64,000 bases of DNA from JBDHRG01 sp039807445 (GCA_039807445.1 JBDHRG010000001.1:7102-71101), one strand, 5' to 3'; positions 11,378-21,614 are shown, counted from the stretch's first letter. The notes: generated by a model not told the origin, from the sequence alone. Numbers and translations: made by a program.

Positions 11378-12568
11378 TCAGGCCACCGGCGCGAGTTCCC
11401 ATTCGGGCCCGCGGCACACCAGCGCGCGGTCGCAGCCGAGCTCGCGCGGGCTGCGGTCGGCACCCGGCAGCGCGCGGATCACGCGCTCGCCCGCCGCGCG
11501 CAAAGCACGCACGCGCGCCTCGAGCGCCGCGTCGCCTTCGCTCGCCGCCGGCGCGTACACGCCCGCCGGCACCGCGGCTTCGACCGCGCCGAGCGCGAGC
11601 AGCGTCTTCAGGTCGGTGCTGAAGCCGGTGGCCGGCCGGTCGTGGCCGAACACGCGGCCGATGCCGTCGTAGCGGCCACCGCGCGCCACCGCCTGCCCCT
11701 GCCCCGGCACGTAGGCGGCGAACACCAGTCCGGTGTGATAGTGGTAGCCGCGTAGCTCGGCGAGGTCGACGTGGATCGGCAGATTCGGGAATTCGCGCGC
11801 CAGCGCCGCGGCGGTGCGCTCGAGCACCGCCAGCGCCTCGAACACCTCGGCGCCGCCGGCGGCGAGCAAATCGCGCGCATCGCCGAGCACCTCGACGCCG
11901 CCGTTCAAACCGGCGAGCTGGCGCAGCATGCGGCCGGTCTCGGGCTCGAGCCCGGCGCCGGCCAGCCAGGCCTCGATCTCGGGCACGGCCTTGCGCTGCA
12001 GCGCATCGAACAGCCAGGTCTCGGTTTCGCGGTCGAGGCCGGCGCGGCACGCCAGCGCGCGGAACAGGCCGACGTGGCCGAGGTCGAGGTGCACCTCGCC
12101 GACACCGGCGAGCGCCAGCGTCTCGAGCATCAGCGCGATCACCTCGAGGTCGCTCTCGAGCCCGCCATGACCGTACAGCTCGGCACCGACCTGCATCGGG
12201 CTGCGCGAACCGCCGAAGCCGTCACCGCGCGTGCGCAGCACGGTGCCCAGATAGCACAGCCGGTTCGGTGACTCACGCCACAGCTGGTGCGCGTCGATGC
12301 GGGCGACTTGCGGCGTCATGTCGGCGCGCACACCGAGCAGGCGGCCGCTGAGCTGATCGGTCAGCTTGAAGGTCTGCAAGCCGAGATCGTTGCCGGTGCC
12401 GGTCAGCAGCGCGTCGAGAAATTCGATGAACGGCGGGATGACCAAGTCATAGCCCCAGCGCTCGTACAGGTCGAGCAGCTCGCGGCGCAGGCGCTCGAGC
12501 CGTCGGGCCTCGAGCGGCAGCACCTCTTCGATCCCCTCGGGGAGGAGCCAGCGGTTCTCAACGGTCAT
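11378..12568 (-). CDS. hisZ: ATP phosphoribosyltransferase regulatory subunit HisZ
   Basis: HisZ is a catalytically dead histidyl-tRNA synthetase paralogue. It forms a complex with short-form HisG and confers histidine feedback on the first step of histidine synthesis. The 396-residue protein begins RWLLPEGIEEVLPLEARRLERLRREL and has the class II motif 2 remnant (GVRADMTPQVARIDAH) but lacks the HisRS anticodon-binding domain. The place between DUF2065/hflC and purA is typical of Pseudomonas-type genomes. It implies that the genome's hisG, which is not in the window, is the short form. Confidence 0.95.
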   Translation of the reverse strand: MTVENRWLLPEGIEEVLPLEARRLERLRRELLDLYERWGYDLVIPPFIEFLDALLTGTGNDLGLQTFKLTDQLSGRLLGVRADMTPQVARIDAHQLWRESPNRLCYLGTVLRTRGDGFGGSRSPMQVGAELYGHGGLESDLEVIALMLETLALAGVGEVHLDLGHVGLFRALACRAGLDRETETWLFDALQRKAVPEIEAWLAGAGLEPETGRMLRQLAGLNGGVEVLGDARDLLAAGGAEVFEALAVLERTAAALAREFPNLPIHVDLAELRGYHYHTGLVFAAYVPGQGQAVARGGRYDGIGRVFGHDRPATGFSTDLKTLLALGAVEAAVPAGVYAPAASEGDAALEARVRALRAAGERVIRALPGADRSPRELGCDRALVCRGPEWELAPVA

Positions 12569-12604
12569 ACGCGGGTTCCGGGAAGGGCCGAGCGCGCCGC
12601 GCGC

Positions 12605-12790
12605 TCAGCGGATCAGGTACAGCGTCGCCAGGCCGGCCGCCATGCTCAGCAGGCCGCCCAGACGCAGCGCCCGGTCGTCGAGCCGGGCCAGCCGCATCAG
12701 CGCTTCGCGCAGCCGGCGCGGATTGGCGAACGGCAGCAGCCCCTCGATCACGAGGACCAGGCCGAGCGCGGCGAGCAGATCATGCCACAT
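12605..12790 (-). CDS. DUF2065 (YjeT-type) small membrane protein
   Basis: The 61-residue protein has two hydrophobic segments: about residues 4-20 (LLAALGLVLVIEGLLPF) and 43-60 (LGGLLSMAAGLATLYLI). Between them is the conserved ANPRRLREAL loop of the DUF2065 family. Its place between hflC and hisZ/purA matches E. coli yjeT. The function is unknown; the context suggests an accessory to the HflKC-FtsH membrane quality-control complex. A strong terminator hairpin sits just upstream. Confidence 0.88.
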   Translation of the reverse strand: MWHDLLAALGLVLVIEGLLPFANPRRLREALMRLARLDDRALRLGGLLSMAAGLATLYLIR

Positions 12791-12800
12791 GCCGGTGTCC

Positions 12801-12832
12801 GAAAGAAAAATCCGGGCGGGACACCCGCCCGG
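12801..12832 (-). terminator. Terminator between hflC and DUF2065
   Basis: CCGGGCGGG (12812-12820) and CCCGCCCGG (12824-12832) form a perfect 9-bp stem with a 3-nt loop. On the minus strand it is followed by TTTTTCTTTC. It lies 16 bases after the hflC stop and only about 11 bases before the DUF2065 start codon. Confidence 0.88.
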
Positions 12833-12848
12833 CTGGGCGTGCCGCGCC

Positions 12849-13712
12849 TCAGGGCTGCTGCTGCTTGAAGTAGCGGAAGAACTCGCCGTCGGGGGTGAGC
12901 AGCAGCACGTCGTTCTTGCCGTCGAAGCTGACGCGGTATGCGTTCAGGCTGCGGTAGAAACCGAAGAACGCCGGATCCTTGCCGTAGGCTTGCGCGTAGA
13001 TCTCGGCGGCGCGCGCGTCGCCCTCGCCGCGGCTGCGCTCGGCATCGCGGTAGGCTTCGGCGAGGATCACCGTGCTCTGGCGGTCGGCGTCGGCGCGGAT
13101 GCGCTCGGCCGCCTCGGCGCCACGCGAGCGGAAGTCGCGCGCAACGCGCTCGCGCTCGGCGCGCATGCGCCGGAACACCGACGAGCTCACGTCGGAGGGC
13201 AGATCGATGCGCTTGATGCGCACGTCGACCACGTCGACGCCGAGCTTGGACGCCTCGCGCTTGAGCACCGTCGACAGGATCTCCATGATCTGGCGGCGAT
13301 CGCCGGCGACCACGTCCTGCAGCGTGCGCTTGGAGAACTCGCTGCGCATGCTGTCCTTGGTGATCTGGTCGAGGCGCTGGTTGGCTTGCACGAAGTCGCC
13401 GCCGACCGCGGTGTAGTAGCGCGCGACGTCGGCGATGCGCCACTTGACGAAGGAGTCGACGATGACGTTCTTCTTTTCCGCGGTCAGGAAGCGCTCGGGC
13501 TCGGTGTCGAGCGTCTGCACGCGCGCGTCGAACTTCTTGACGTTGTTGATCAGCGGCAGCTTGAAGTGCAGCCCCGGCATGTAGTCGGCCTGAACGATCT
13601 CGCCGAGGCGGAAGCGCAGCGCCTTTTGCGTGGCATCGACGGTGAACACCGACATCGAGGCCAGCACCACGGCGGCGATCGCGCCGCCGACGAAGAGCTT
13701 GTTGGGACTCAT
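12849..13712 (-). CDS. hflC: HflC, FtsH-modulating SPFH membrane protein
   Basis: HflC and HflK form the periplasm-facing cage around FtsH protease in the inner membrane. The 287-residue protein has one N-terminal membrane anchor (about residues 5-24), then the SPFH/band-7 domain (ALRFRLGEIVQADYMPGLHFKLPLINNVKKFD). Its C-terminal part contains GKDPAFFGFYRSLNAYR and ends in FFRYFKQQQP. Its start overlaps the hflK stop by one base (TGATG), so the two are translationally coupled. Confidence 0.96.
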   Translation of the reverse strand: MSPNKLFVGGAIAAVVLASMSVFTVDATQKALRFRLGEIVQADYMPGLHFKLPLINNVKKFDARVQTLDTEPERFLTAEKKNVIVDSFVKWRIADVARYYTAVGGDFVQANQRLDQITKDSMRSEFSKRTLQDVVAGDRRQIMEILSTVLKREASKLGVDVVDVRIKRIDLPSDVSSSVFRRMRAERERVARDFRSRGAEAAERIRADADRQSTVILAEAYRDAERSRGEGDARAAEIYAQAYGKDPAFFGFYRSLNAYRVSFDGKNDVLLLTPDGEFFRYFKQQQP

Positions 13713-14929
13713 CAGCGAACCTCCCGGCTGCGGCCGAGATCGCGCGCGCGCGCGCCGGCATCGGCGCCCGACGCCTGGGCGGGGGACGGCGGCGCCGACG
13801 GCGCCGCCTCGTGCGCGGCCGTCTCGCCGGGACGGTCGCTGCGCACGCCCTGCTGGATCAGCTTGTCGAGTGGCAGGTACATCAGGCTCTGGCCGTTCTG
13901 CACGTCGACCAGCACCTTGCTCGAATTGCCGAACACGGTCTGCATGGTCTCGAGGTACAGACGCTCGCGTGTGACCTCCGGCGCCTTGGCGTACTGGGCG
14001 CGCAACTGCTCGAAGCGCGAGGCCTCGCCCTCGGCCTGCGCGATCACCTGCGCCTTGTAGGCCTCGGCCTCCTGCAGCCGGCGCGAAGCCTGGCCACGCG
14101 CCTTGGGGATGATCTCGTTGGCGTAGGACTCGGCTTCGTTCTTCTGCCGCTGCTCGTCTTCGCGCGCCTTGATCGCGTCGGCGAAGGCCTCCTGGACCTC
14201 CTCGGGCGGCTGCGCGTCCTGCAGGTTGACGGTGTTGATGCGCAAGCCCGCCTTGTACTGATCGAGCACCGCCTGCGTCAGCTCGCGGATCTGCGCGACG
14301 ATCTCGGCGCGCCCCTCGGTCAGCACGAAATCCATCGTGCTGCGGCCGATCGTCTCGCGCGTGGCGCTCTCGACCGCCTGGCGCAGCGTCAGATCGGGAT
14401 CGACGACATTGACCAGGTAGGCGACCGGGTCGCTGACCTGGTATTGCACCGCCAGGCGCACGTCGACGATGTTCTCGTCCTGCGTCAGCATCAGCGCTTC
14501 CTTCGGCACCGGGCGCGAACCGGGCTGGCGACCGCCGGAACGGTAGCCGATCTCTTCGGAGCGCACCTGCTCGATGTCGACGACCTCGACGCGCTCGATC
14601 GGGTAGGGCAGGTGCCAGCGCAGGCCCGGCTGCGTGGTCTCGACGTACTTGCCGAAGCGGAACACCACGCCGCGCTTGCCTTCGTCGACGATGTAGAAGC
14701 TGCCGACGCCGGCCCACAGCACCAGCGCGACCGCGCCGACCAGTGGCAGCCAAGCCCGGCTCGGCCGACGGCCGTCGCCGCCACCCTCGCCGCCACGGCG
14801 GCCGCCGAGCACGCCGCCGAGCTTGTCGCTCAGCTTGCGCAGCACTTCGTCGAGGTCGGGCGGTCCCTGGTCGCGCCCGCCCCCGTTCCACGGGTCGCGG
14901 TTGTTCCCCCCCGGTTCGTTCCAGGCCAT
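13712..14929 (-). CDS. hflK: HflK, FtsH-modulating SPFH membrane protein
   Basis: Partner of HflC. The 405-residue protein has a glycine- and arginine-rich cytoplasmic N-terminus (MAWNEPGGNNRDPWNGGG and a GGRRGGEGGGDGRR block), one membrane helix (about residues 60-78), the SPFH domain (VDEGKRGVVFRFGKYVETTQPGLRWHLPYPIE) and a long helical region rich in E, A and Q (about 270-330). A variable proline/alanine tail ends the protein. It follows hflX and precedes hflC in the usual order. Confidence 0.96.
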   Translation of the reverse strand: MAWNEPGGNNRDPWNGGGRDQGPPDLDEVLRKLSDKLGGVLGGRRGGEGGGDGRRPSRAWLPLVGAVALVLWAGVGSFYIVDEGKRGVVFRFGKYVETTQPGLRWHLPYPIERVEVVDIEQVRSEEIGYRSGGRQPGSRPVPKEALMLTQDENIVDVRLAVQYQVSDPVAYLVNVVDPDLTLRQAVESATRETIGRSTMDFVLTEGRAEIVAQIRELTQAVLDQYKAGLRINTVNLQDAQPPEEVQEAFADAIKAREDEQRQKNEAESYANEIIPKARGQASRRLQEAEAYKAQVIAQAEGEASRFEQLRAQYAKAPEVTRERLYLETMQTVFGNSSKVLVDVQNGQSLMYLPLDKLIQQGVRSDRPGETAAHEAAPSAPPSPAQASGADAGARARDLGRSREVR

Positions 14930-14994
14930 CTCGTACTCCAGTACTCCAGTGAAACTGTCAGGTTGCGGGCAGGTTGCGGATCGCGTGCCTCGCC

Positions 14995-16287
14995 TCAGCG
15001 CACGGCGGCTTCCATCCATCCTTCGCTCAAGCCTTCCTGCCGGCACAGCTGGCGCAGGTGCTTGCGCGGGGCGTGGACGTCGAGCAGCCATTGGCCCTCG
15101 GGGCCAATGCGCTCGCCGACCACGGCGCCGATGTCGAACAGGCGCGCGCGCAGCCGACCCTGGCGCGGCTCGAGCTCGAGCACGCCGCGCAACGTGTCGC
15201 TCTTCAGCCGCTCGGCGACCGCTTCGCGCAAGAGCTCGAGCCCGGCGCCGCTGACCGCCGAGATCCACACCGACACGGCCAGCCCCTCGGCATTGCGCTC
15301 GATGCGCGGCGCGCTGCCCTCGACCAGATCGAGCTTGTTGTACACCAGCAGCCGCGGCACCTGGTCGGCGCCGATCTCGGCGAGCACGGTGTCGACGTCG
15401 GCCTCGAGCTCGGAGCGGGCCGGGTCGGCGGCATCGATCACGTGCAGCAGCAGACTGGCTTCGACCGTCTCCTGCAGCGTCGAACGGAAGGCGGCGACCA
15501 ACTCGTGCGGCAGGCGGCCGACGAAGCCGACCGTGTCGGCGAGCACCGCAGCGTCGGCGCCGGGCAGATCGAGCCGGCGCAGCGTCGGGTCGAGCGTCGC
15601 GAACAGCTGGTCGGCGGCGTAGACGCCGGCGCCGGTCAGCGCGTTGAACAGCGTCGACTTGCCGGCATTGGTGTAGCCGACCAGCGACACGGTCGGAAGT
15701 TCCGCCTTGCGCCGCGAGGCACGGCCCTGGTCGCGGGTGCGCCCAACCTTCGCCAGCCGGCGCTTGATCTGGCTGATGCGCCCGGCGAGCAGGCGGCGAT
15801 CGGTTTCGAGCTGGGTCTCGCCGGGGCCGCGCAAGCCAATGCCGCCGCGCTGGCGCTCGAGGTGGGTCCAGCCGCGCACCAGGCGCGTGGCCATGTGCTC
15901 GAGCTGCGCCAGCTCGACCTGCAGCTTGCCCTCAAAGCTGCGCGCGCGCTGCGCGAAGATGTCGAGGATCAGCCCGGTGCGGTCGACCACGCGGCACTTG
16001 AACAGCGCCTCGAGGTTGCGCTCCTGGCCGGGCGTCAGCTCGTGGTCGAAGATCACCAGCTCGGCCGCCTCCGCCGCGACCCGGTCGCGGATCTCTTCGG
16101 CCTTGCCCGAGCCGATGAACCAGCGGGCGTCAGGCGCGCGGCGCGAGCCGGTGACGACAGCGACGCGGACCGCGCCGGCCGAGGTGGCCAGCTCTTCGAA
16201 CTCCGCCAGCTCGCGGGCGTCGACTTCCGCGTTCAGTGCGACATGGACGAGAACCGCGCGCTCGCCGGCGCGGGGACGTTCAAACAA
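14995..16287 (-). CDS. hflX: GTPase HflX
   Basis: HflX is a ribosome-binding GTPase that splits or rescues stalled 70S ribosomes. The 430-residue protein has the N-terminal HflX domain with the GSGKAEEI loop, the RGGIGLRGPGETQLETDRR linker, then a G-domain with G1 GYTNAGKS, G3 DTVGFVGRLPH, G4 YNKLD and G5 SAVSG. The C-terminal extension is about 65 residues. It sits between hfq and hflK, as in E. coli. Confidence 0.97.
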   Translation of the reverse strand: MFERPRAGERAVLVHVALNAEVDARELAEFEELATSAGAVRVAVVTGSRRAPDARWFIGSGKAEEIRDRVAAEAAELVIFDHELTPGQERNLEALFKCRVVDRTGLILDIFAQRARSFEGKLQVELAQLEHMATRLVRGWTHLERQRGGIGLRGPGETQLETDRRLLAGRISQIKRRLAKVGRTRDQGRASRRKAELPTVSLVGYTNAGKSTLFNALTGAGVYAADQLFATLDPTLRRLDLPGADAAVLADTVGFVGRLPHELVAAFRSTLQETVEASLLLHVIDAADPARSELEADVDTVLAEIGADQVPRLLVYNKLDLVEGSAPRIERNAEGLAVSVWISAVSGAGLELLREAVAERLKSDTLRGVLELEPRQGRLRARLFDIGAVVGERIGPEGQWLLDVHAPRKHLRQLCRQEGLSEGWMEAAVR

Positions 16288-16350
16288 GCGCGGGTTCCTC
16301 GCGGCTGTTCAGTGGGGCGTGATGCGGATGCACGGATGCGCGGACCGCGA

Positions 16351-16602
16351 TCAGGCTTCGTCGCCGTGCTCGGCGCCCTCGTCGGTCAGGTGCAGGCGCA
16401 CGTTGCGCGAAGGCACCACGGTCGAGATCGCATGCTTGTAGATCATTTGGCTGACGGTGTTCTTCAGCAGCACAACGAACTGGTCGAAGGATTCGATCTG
16501 GCCCTGCAGCTTGATGCCGTTGACCAAGTAGATGGACACCGGAATCCTTTCCTTGCGCAGCGCGTTCAGGAAGGGCTCTTGGAGCGAGTGGCCTTTTGCC
16601 AT
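16351..16602 (-). CDS. hfq: RNA chaperone Hfq
   Basis: Hfq is the hexameric Sm-like protein that pairs small RNAs with mRNAs. The 83-residue protein shows Sm1 ([39 protein letters not shown]) and Sm2 ([14 protein letters not shown]), with the uridine-binding YKHA motif. A short acidic tail (EGAEHGDEA) replaces the long E. coli C-terminus. A possible -10 (TACACT on the minus strand, near 16690-16700) sits in the gap after miaA. Confidence 0.98.
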   Translation of the reverse strand: MAKGHSLQEPFLNALRKERIPVSIYLVNGIKLQGQIESFDQFVVLLKNTVSQMIYKHAISTVVPSRNVRLHLTDEGAEHGDEA

Positions 16603-16714
16603 AGAGGAAGTCCTCTTCTCATTGTTAGAAAGCGTCTTTCCGACAGCCGCGCCCGGCGCGCCGATCGGCCCCCGAGGTTCGAACCGCGGCGAAGTGTAGC
16701 ACAGCGCCCCATCC

Positions 16715-17641
16715 TCACCCCGGCAGCGCCGCGAGCACCCGCCCCGCCAGGCCCGGCTCGCGGCTGTCGTGCCAGAGCGCATCGCCCTCGGCGCGCAGCC
16801 AGGTGAACTGGCGCTTGGCGAACTGCCGCGTGGCGACCACGGCACGCTGCCTCATCGCCGCGCGGTCCGTCAAGCCGTCCAGATGCTCCCACACCTGGCG
16901 ATAGCCGACCGCGCGCATCGCCGGTAGCCCGGGGTGCAAGTCGCCGCGCGCGCGCAGGCGTGCGACTTCGTTGACGAAGCCCGCAGCCAGCATCGCGTCG
17001 AAACGCTGCGCTATGCGCGCGTGCAGCTCGGCGCGGTCGGCCGGCGCCAGCACGAACTTGCGCAGCCGGTACGGACAAGCGCGCGTGCCTTGTTCGGCCC
17101 AGAGCTCCGTCAGCGGCCGGCCGGCGAGCTCGAACACTTCGAGCGCGCGCACGATGCGCTGCGGGTCGCGCGGGTGGATGCGTGCCGCCGCCGCCGGGTC
17201 GACCTGCGCCAGGCGCGCGTGCAAGGCTTCGCAGCCGTGCTCGGCCAGTTCGGCGGCGAGCCGGATGCGCACGCCGGCATCGGCCGCCGGCAGCTCGGAC
17301 AGCCCGTGCTCGAGCGCGCGAAAGTACAGCATCGTGCCGCCGACCAAAAGCGGGATGTGTCCGGCAGCGCTGATCTCGTCCATTGCCGCGAGCGCATCGC
17401 GGCGGAACTGCGCCGCCGAATAGCGTTCGGCCGGGTCGAGGATGTCGATCAGCCGGTGCGGCGCGAGGCGCAAGGTCGCCGCATCGGGCTTGGCGGTACC
17501 GATGTCCATGCCGCGGTACACCAGCGCCGAATCGACGCTGACGATTTCGAACGGCCCGCGCCGCACCAGCTCGACGGCGAGGTCGGTCTTACCCGAGGCG
17601 GTCGGCCCCATGATGCAGACGGCGATCGGCGTCGTGTCCAT
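16715..17641 (-). CDS. miaA: tRNA dimethylallyltransferase MiaA
   Basis: MiaA adds the isopentenyl group to A37 of tRNAs that read UNN codons. The 308-residue protein has the P-loop [30 protein letters not shown], the [12 protein letters not shown] motif and the C-terminal [13 protein letters not shown]. It begins 2 bases after the mutL stop, so the two are likely co-transcribed. Confidence 0.97.
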   Translation of the reverse strand: MDTTPIAVCIMGPTASGKTDLAVELVRRGPFEIVSVDSALVYRGMDIGTAKPDAATLRLAPHRLIDILDPAERYSAAQFRRDALAAMDEISAAGHIPLLVGGTMLYFRALEHGLSELPAADAGVRIRLAAELAEHGCEALHARLAQVDPAAAARIHPRDPQRIVRALEVFELAGRPLTELWAEQGTRACPYRLRKFVLAPADRAELHARIAQRFDAMLAAGFVNEVARLRARGDLHPGLPAMRAVGYRQVWEHLDGLTDRAAMRQRAVVATRQFAKRQFTWLRAEGDALWHDSREPGLAGRVLAALPG

Positions 17642-17643
17642 GC

Positions 17644-19476
17644 TCAGCGTCCGCGCAGGAACAGTCGGTCGAGCTCGAGCAGCGTCAGCTGCACCCAGGT
17701 CGGCCGGCCGTGATTGCACTGGCCGCTGCGCTCGGTGGTCTCCATCTCGCGCAGCAGCGCGTTCATCTCCGCCAGGCTCAGCCGGCGCCCGGCGCGCACC
17801 GAGCCGTGGCACGCCATCGTCGCCAGCAGTTCGTTCAGCGCGTCGATCACGCCGCGGCTGCTGCCGTGCTCGACCAGCTCGGCGAGCACCGCGCGCGCCA
17901 GCGCCTCGATATCGCCCCCGGCGAGCAGCGCCGGCACGCGGCGCACGATCACGCGCTGCGGACCGATCGCCGCAAGCTCGAGCCCGAGCCCGGCGAGCGC
18001 CTCCTGCCCCTCTTCGACCGCGGCGGCTTCGCTGGCGCTGACCGCGAGCGTGACCGGCACCAGCAGCGGCTGGCTGCGGATGCCGTCGCGCTCGAGCGCG
18101 ACTTTCAGCCGCTCGTAGGTGAGGCGTTCGTGCGCCGCGTGCATGTCGACCAGGATCAGGCCGTGCGCATTCTCGGCCAGGATGTAGATGCCGGCGAGCT
18201 GCGCCAGCGCGAAGCCGAGCGGCGGCATGCCCGTCTCGGCTGCCGCGGCTTCGGCGCGCGGCGTGCCGCGCGCCGGCGGTGCCGAAGCTGCCCAGACCTC
18301 GCCCGCACCGTGCAGCCGCGCGTAGGCTGCCATGCGCTCGTGCACCGCCTGCGGCACAGCGGCCCCGAACGGTGGCGCCGCGGCGCCGATCGGCAGGCGC
18401 TGCTGCTCGCGCGGCCCGGGCGGGAGCGCCGCCGGCGTATCGCCCGCGGCGGCCACCGGCGCGGCTTCGCGTCCGGCGCGCGCATCGGCCAGCACCTCGT
18501 GCAGCGTGCGGAACAGCATGTCGTGCACCAACCGCGCCTCGCGGAAGCGCACCTCGTGCTTGGCCGGGTGGGCGTTGGCGTCGACCAGCGCCGGGTCGAG
18601 TTCGAGGTAGAGCACGAAAGCCGGATGGCGGCCGTGGAACAGCACGTCCTGATAAGCCTGGCGCACCGCGTGCGACACCAGCCGATCGCGCACCATGCGG
18701 GCATTGACGAAGAAGTGCTGCTGGTCGGCTTGCGCGCGGTTGTAGGTGGGCAAACCGACCCAGCCCCACAGCCGCAACCCCGCGGCCTCATGGTCGATAA
18801 ACAGGCTGTGAGCGACGAACTCGGCACCGAGCAGCTCGGCGAGCCGCGCCTCGCGCGCGGGCCGCGCTTCGGCGCTCGGCAGGCGCAGCACCGGCTTGGC
18901 GTTGTGGACCAGCCTGAGCTCGACGTCGAAGCGCGACAGCGCGATGCGGTGCACCACCTCGAGGACGTGGCCGAACTCGGTGCGCTCGCTCTTCAGGAAC
19001 TTGCGCCGCGCCGGGATGTTGTAGAACAGGTCGCGCACCTCGACCGTGGTGCCGACCGGGTGCGCTGCGGGCGCGGGCTCGCGCGGCAGTTCGCGGCCGT
19101 CGCCCTCGAGCGCCCAGCCCCCCGCGGCGTCGCGGCTGCGCGAGGCCAGGCTCAGCCGCGACACCGAGGCGATGCTCGGCAGCGCCTCGCCGCGAAAGCC
19201 GAGGCTGGCGACGCGCACCAGATCGTCAAAACTGGCGATCTTGCTGGTCGAGTGGCTGGCCAGCGCGGCGGACAAGTCGTCGCGGGCGATGCCGCAGCCG
19301 TCGTCGCGGATGCGGATCAGCCGGATGCCGCCCTGCTCGAGCTCGAGTTCGATGCGCGCACTACCGGCATCGAGGCTGTTCTCGAGCAGCTCCTTGACCA
19401 CCGAGGCCGGACGCTCGACCACTTCACCGGCGGCGATCTGGTTGATCAGCTCGGCAGGAAGGCGGCGGATGCGCAT
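17644..19476 (-). CDS. mutL: DNA mismatch repair protein MutL
   Basis: MutL links MutS mismatch recognition to strand incision. The 610-residue protein has the GHKL ATPase domain with [35 protein letters not shown] and [15 protein letters not shown]. After a variable linker (about 340-420) comes the C-terminal dimerisation domain. That domain lacks the DQHAAHERI-type endonuclease metal site (here [13 protein letters not shown]), as expected in a genome with a MutH-type system. ATG 19476 is preferred because GGAG lies 6 bases upstream; a GTG at 19488 is possible. Confidence 0.96.
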   Translation of the reverse strand: MRIRRLPAELINQIAAGEVVERPASVVKELLENSLDAGSARIELELEQGGIRLIRIRDDGCGIARDDLSAALASHSTSKIASFDDLVRVASLGFRGEALPSIASVSRLSLASRSRDAAGGWALEGDGRELPREPAPAAHPVGTTVEVRDLFYNIPARRKFLKSERTEFGHVLEVVHRIALSRFDVELRLVHNAKPVLRLPSAEARPAREARLAELLGAEFVAHSLFIDHEAAGLRLWGWVGLPTYNRAQADQQHFFVNARMVRDRLVSHAVRQAYQDVLFHGRHPAFVLYLELDPALVDANAHPAKHEVRFREARLVHDMLFRTLHEVLADARAGREAAPVAAAGDTPAALPPGPREQQRLPIGAAAPPFGAAVPQAVHERMAAYARLHGAGEVWAASAPPARGTPRAEAAAAETGMPPLGFALAQLAGIYILAENAHGLILVDMHAAHERLTYERLKVALERDGIRSQPLLVPVTLAVSASEAAAVEEGQEALAGLGLELAAIGPQRVIVRRVPALLAGGDIEALARAVLAELVEHGSSRGVIDALNELLATMACHGSVRAGRRLSLAEMNALLREMETTERSGQCNHGRPTWVQLTLLELDRLFLRGR

Positions 19477-19499
19477 GGCTCGCTCCACGGAAAGACGAA

Positions 19500-19529
19500 G
19501 GGCCGGCGGGCGCAGACGCCCGCCGGCCC
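19500..19529 (-). terminator. Hairpin after bamC
   Basis: A perfect 13-bp GC stem pairs 19500-19512 with 19517-19529 around a 4-nt loop (CAGA). On the minus strand it is followed by CTTCGTCTTT. It separates dapA-bamC from mutL. Confidence 0.75.
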
Positions 19530-19545
19530 GTGCAGGCGCGTGCGC

Positions 19546-20712
19546 TCAGCGAACGCCCTGGGCGATGGTGTCGAGGATGCGGCGCGCAATCGGCGAGCTG
19601 TCGCTCGCCCCCTGCGCCGTCTGCACCAGCACCAGCGTCTGGGCGCCCTGGTCGGCCAGACGCACGCGGTAGCGCTGGCCGCTGGCCTGCGGCGCACCCT
19701 TGCTGTCGAACCAGCCGGAGAACCAGCCCCCCCCCGACTGCTCGCCTTCCCGGGTGCGGTCGATGAACTCGACCACATACAGGCCCTGGTTGCGGTCCTG
19801 GTCTTCGACGGCGAAGTCGCTGCCGTCGAGCGCCAGCCCGACCAGGCGCCAGCTGCGCGCGTAATCCTGGCCGATCACCAGCGCCGGCGCGCCGTTCTGC
19901 TGCACGAAGCGCACCGTCGCGGCAGCCGGCGCCGCCTGGTCGCCGCGCGCCGCCTCGGCTCTGGCGCGCTCGGCATCGGCGCCGAGGAACACCATCAGGC
20001 GGCTCAGCATCTCGGCTTCGAGTTCGGGGTCGGTCGGGCGCGGCTGCCAGATCACCTGGCCGTCGTCGCCGCGGCTGTTGACCGCACCCTTGACCACTTC
20101 CTCGACGCCGTAGTGCGTCAGGTAGACGCTGGTCGCGCCGTCGGCGGAGCGCTCGAGGCGCACGCGGAACTTGTCGCGCGTCGGCGCCGAGTAGGCGAAG
20201 TCGATCGCCTTCGACAGCAGCGCGCGGACCGCGTCCTTGGGGATGTCGGCGCGGTTCTCGACCCAGTCGGTCTCGAGGATGCCGATGCGCGGGTCGTCGC
20301 GCTTGATCGCGAAGCCGTTGCTGGTCCAGAAATCCTTGATCTTGCTCCAGACCTGGTCGGCCGGTGCCTGCACCACCAGCCAGCGCTTGTCGCCCTCGCG
20401 CTCGATGTGCATCGCTTGCGGCTGCAGCAGCACGCTTTCGCCGGCGGCGACGCGCGGCGTGGCGCCGCCGCGCTCGCGGCTGTAGTCGGACAGGCTCGCG
20501 GCACGTCCGCCCGGCGCCAGCTCGGGCACTTTCAGCGTGTCGTCGAGAGTCGAGGCGGTCAGGTCGGGCGGCACTTCGAGCGCGGCGCCGGGTTGCGCCT
20601 GGCGGTAATCCGGGCGGCGGTCGGGGATGACGCTGTCGGTGGTGCAAGCCACCAGCAGCGCCGCGGCCGGCACGAACGCCGCGGCGAGGGTCAGATTCTT
20701 GGACAGACGCAT
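19546..20712 (-). CDS. bamC: Outer-membrane assembly lipoprotein BamC
   Basis: BamC (NlpB) is a lipoprotein of the BAM complex that inserts beta-barrel proteins. The 388-residue protein has a signal peptide ending in the lipobox LLVAC (lipidated Cys23) and a disordered N-terminal segment with the conserved PDYRQAQPGAALEVPPDL. Two helix-grip domains follow, roughly 100-215 and 255-388. Context supports the call: it follows dapA by 26 bases, the same pair as in E. coli and Pseudomonas. Confidence 0.93.
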   Translation of the reverse strand: MRLSKNLTLAAAFVPAAALLVACTTDSVIPDRRPDYRQAQPGAALEVPPDLTASTLDDTLKVPELAPGGRAASLSDYSRERGGATPRVAAGESVLLQPQAMHIEREGDKRWLVVQAPADQVWSKIKDFWTSNGFAIKRDDPRIGILETDWVENRADIPKDAVRALLSKAIDFAYSAPTRDKFRVRLERSADGATSVYLTHYGVEEVVKGAVNSRGDDGQVIWQPRPTDPELEAEMLSRLMVFLGADAERARAEAARGDQAAPAAATVRFVQQNGAPALVIGQDYARSWRLVGLALDGSDFAVEDQDRNQGLYVVEFIDRTREGEQSGGGWFSGWFDSKGAPQASGQRYRVRLADQGAQTLVLVQTAQGASDSSPIARRILDTIAQGVR

Positions 20713-20738
20713 GGTGATCGGTGTGAGTCGCGGAAGGT

Positions 20739-21614
20739 TCAGAGCACGTGCGCCTGGGTCATCGCCTCGAGCACCGGCGCCTGCGCCGGCTCGGACAGCG
20801 CCACCAGCGGCAGGCGGATGCCGCCCTGGATCAGTCCCATCCGCGCCAGCGCCCACTTCGCCGGGATCGGATTGGACTCGATGAACAGGCTCCTGTGCAG
20901 CCCCGCGAGGCTGGCGTTGATCGCCTCGGCGCCGCGGCGGTCGCCGGCGAGCGCCAGGCGACACATCTCGGACATCGCCCGTGGTGCGACGTTGGCGGTC
21001 ACCGAGATCACGCCCTTGAAGCCCGACAGCATGCTTTCGCAGGCGATGTCGTCGTCGCCGCTGAACAGGTCGATGCGCCCGCCGCACAGCGCGACGAGCT
21101 CGCGGTTGCGCTCGAGGCTGCCGCTCGCTTCCTTCAGCCCGACGATGTTCGGGATGTCGGCCAGGCGCCCGACGGTCTCGGGCTTCATGTCGCAGGCGGT
21201 GCGCCCGGGCACGTTGTACAGGATCTGCGGGACAGGCACCGCTTCGGCGATCGCCTTGTAGTGGCGGTACAGGCCTTCCTGGGTCGGCTTGTTGTAGTAC
21301 GGCGTCACCAGCAGCGCGGCGTCGGCGCCGGCTTCCATCGCCTGGCGGGTCAGCATGATCGCCTCGGCGGTCGAGTTGGCGCCGGTGCCGGCGATCACCG
21401 GGATGCGCCCGGCGACGCGCTTGACCACACGGCGGACGACCTCGATGTGCTCCTCGTAGTCGAGCGTCGCCGACTCGCCCGTGGTGCCGACCGCGACCAG
21501 CGCGTCGGTGCCGTTGTCGAGGTGGAAGTCAACCAGGCGGGCCAGGGCTTCGAAGTCCAGGGCGCCGTCGGCCGCCATCGGCGTCACCAGCGCCACCATG
21601 CTGCCGTGGAACAT
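20739..21614 (-). CDS. dapA: 4-hydroxy-tetrahydrodipicolinate synthase
   Basis: DapA condenses pyruvate and aspartate semialdehyde in lysine/diaminopimelate synthesis. All 291 residues fit: [17 protein letters not shown], the [13 protein letters not shown] and [12 protein letters not shown] motifs and the Schiff-base lysine in VGLKEASG. It is divergent from the gcvR-like gene. Confidence 0.97.
   Translation of the reverse strand: MFHGSMVALVTPMAADGALDFEALARLVDFHLDNGTDALVAVGTTGESATLDYEEHIEVVRRVVKRVAGRIPVIAGTGANSTAEAIMLTRQAMEAGADAALLVTPYYNKPTQEGLYRHYKAIAEAVPVPQILYNVPGRTACDMKPETVGRLADIPNIVGLKEASGSLERNRELVALCGGRIDLFSGDDDIACESMLSGFKGVISVTANVAPRAMSEMCRLALAGDRRGAEAINASLAGLHRSLFIESNPIPAKWALARMGLIQGGIRLPLVALSEPAQAPVLEAMTQAHVL

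Noticed and set aside
17710..21261. A 1183-codon open frame on the + strand opposite mutL, bamC and dapA
   Set aside because: It is a mirror of the GC-rich third codon positions of the real genes on the other strand. It crosses several gene boundaries and has no recognisable domain.
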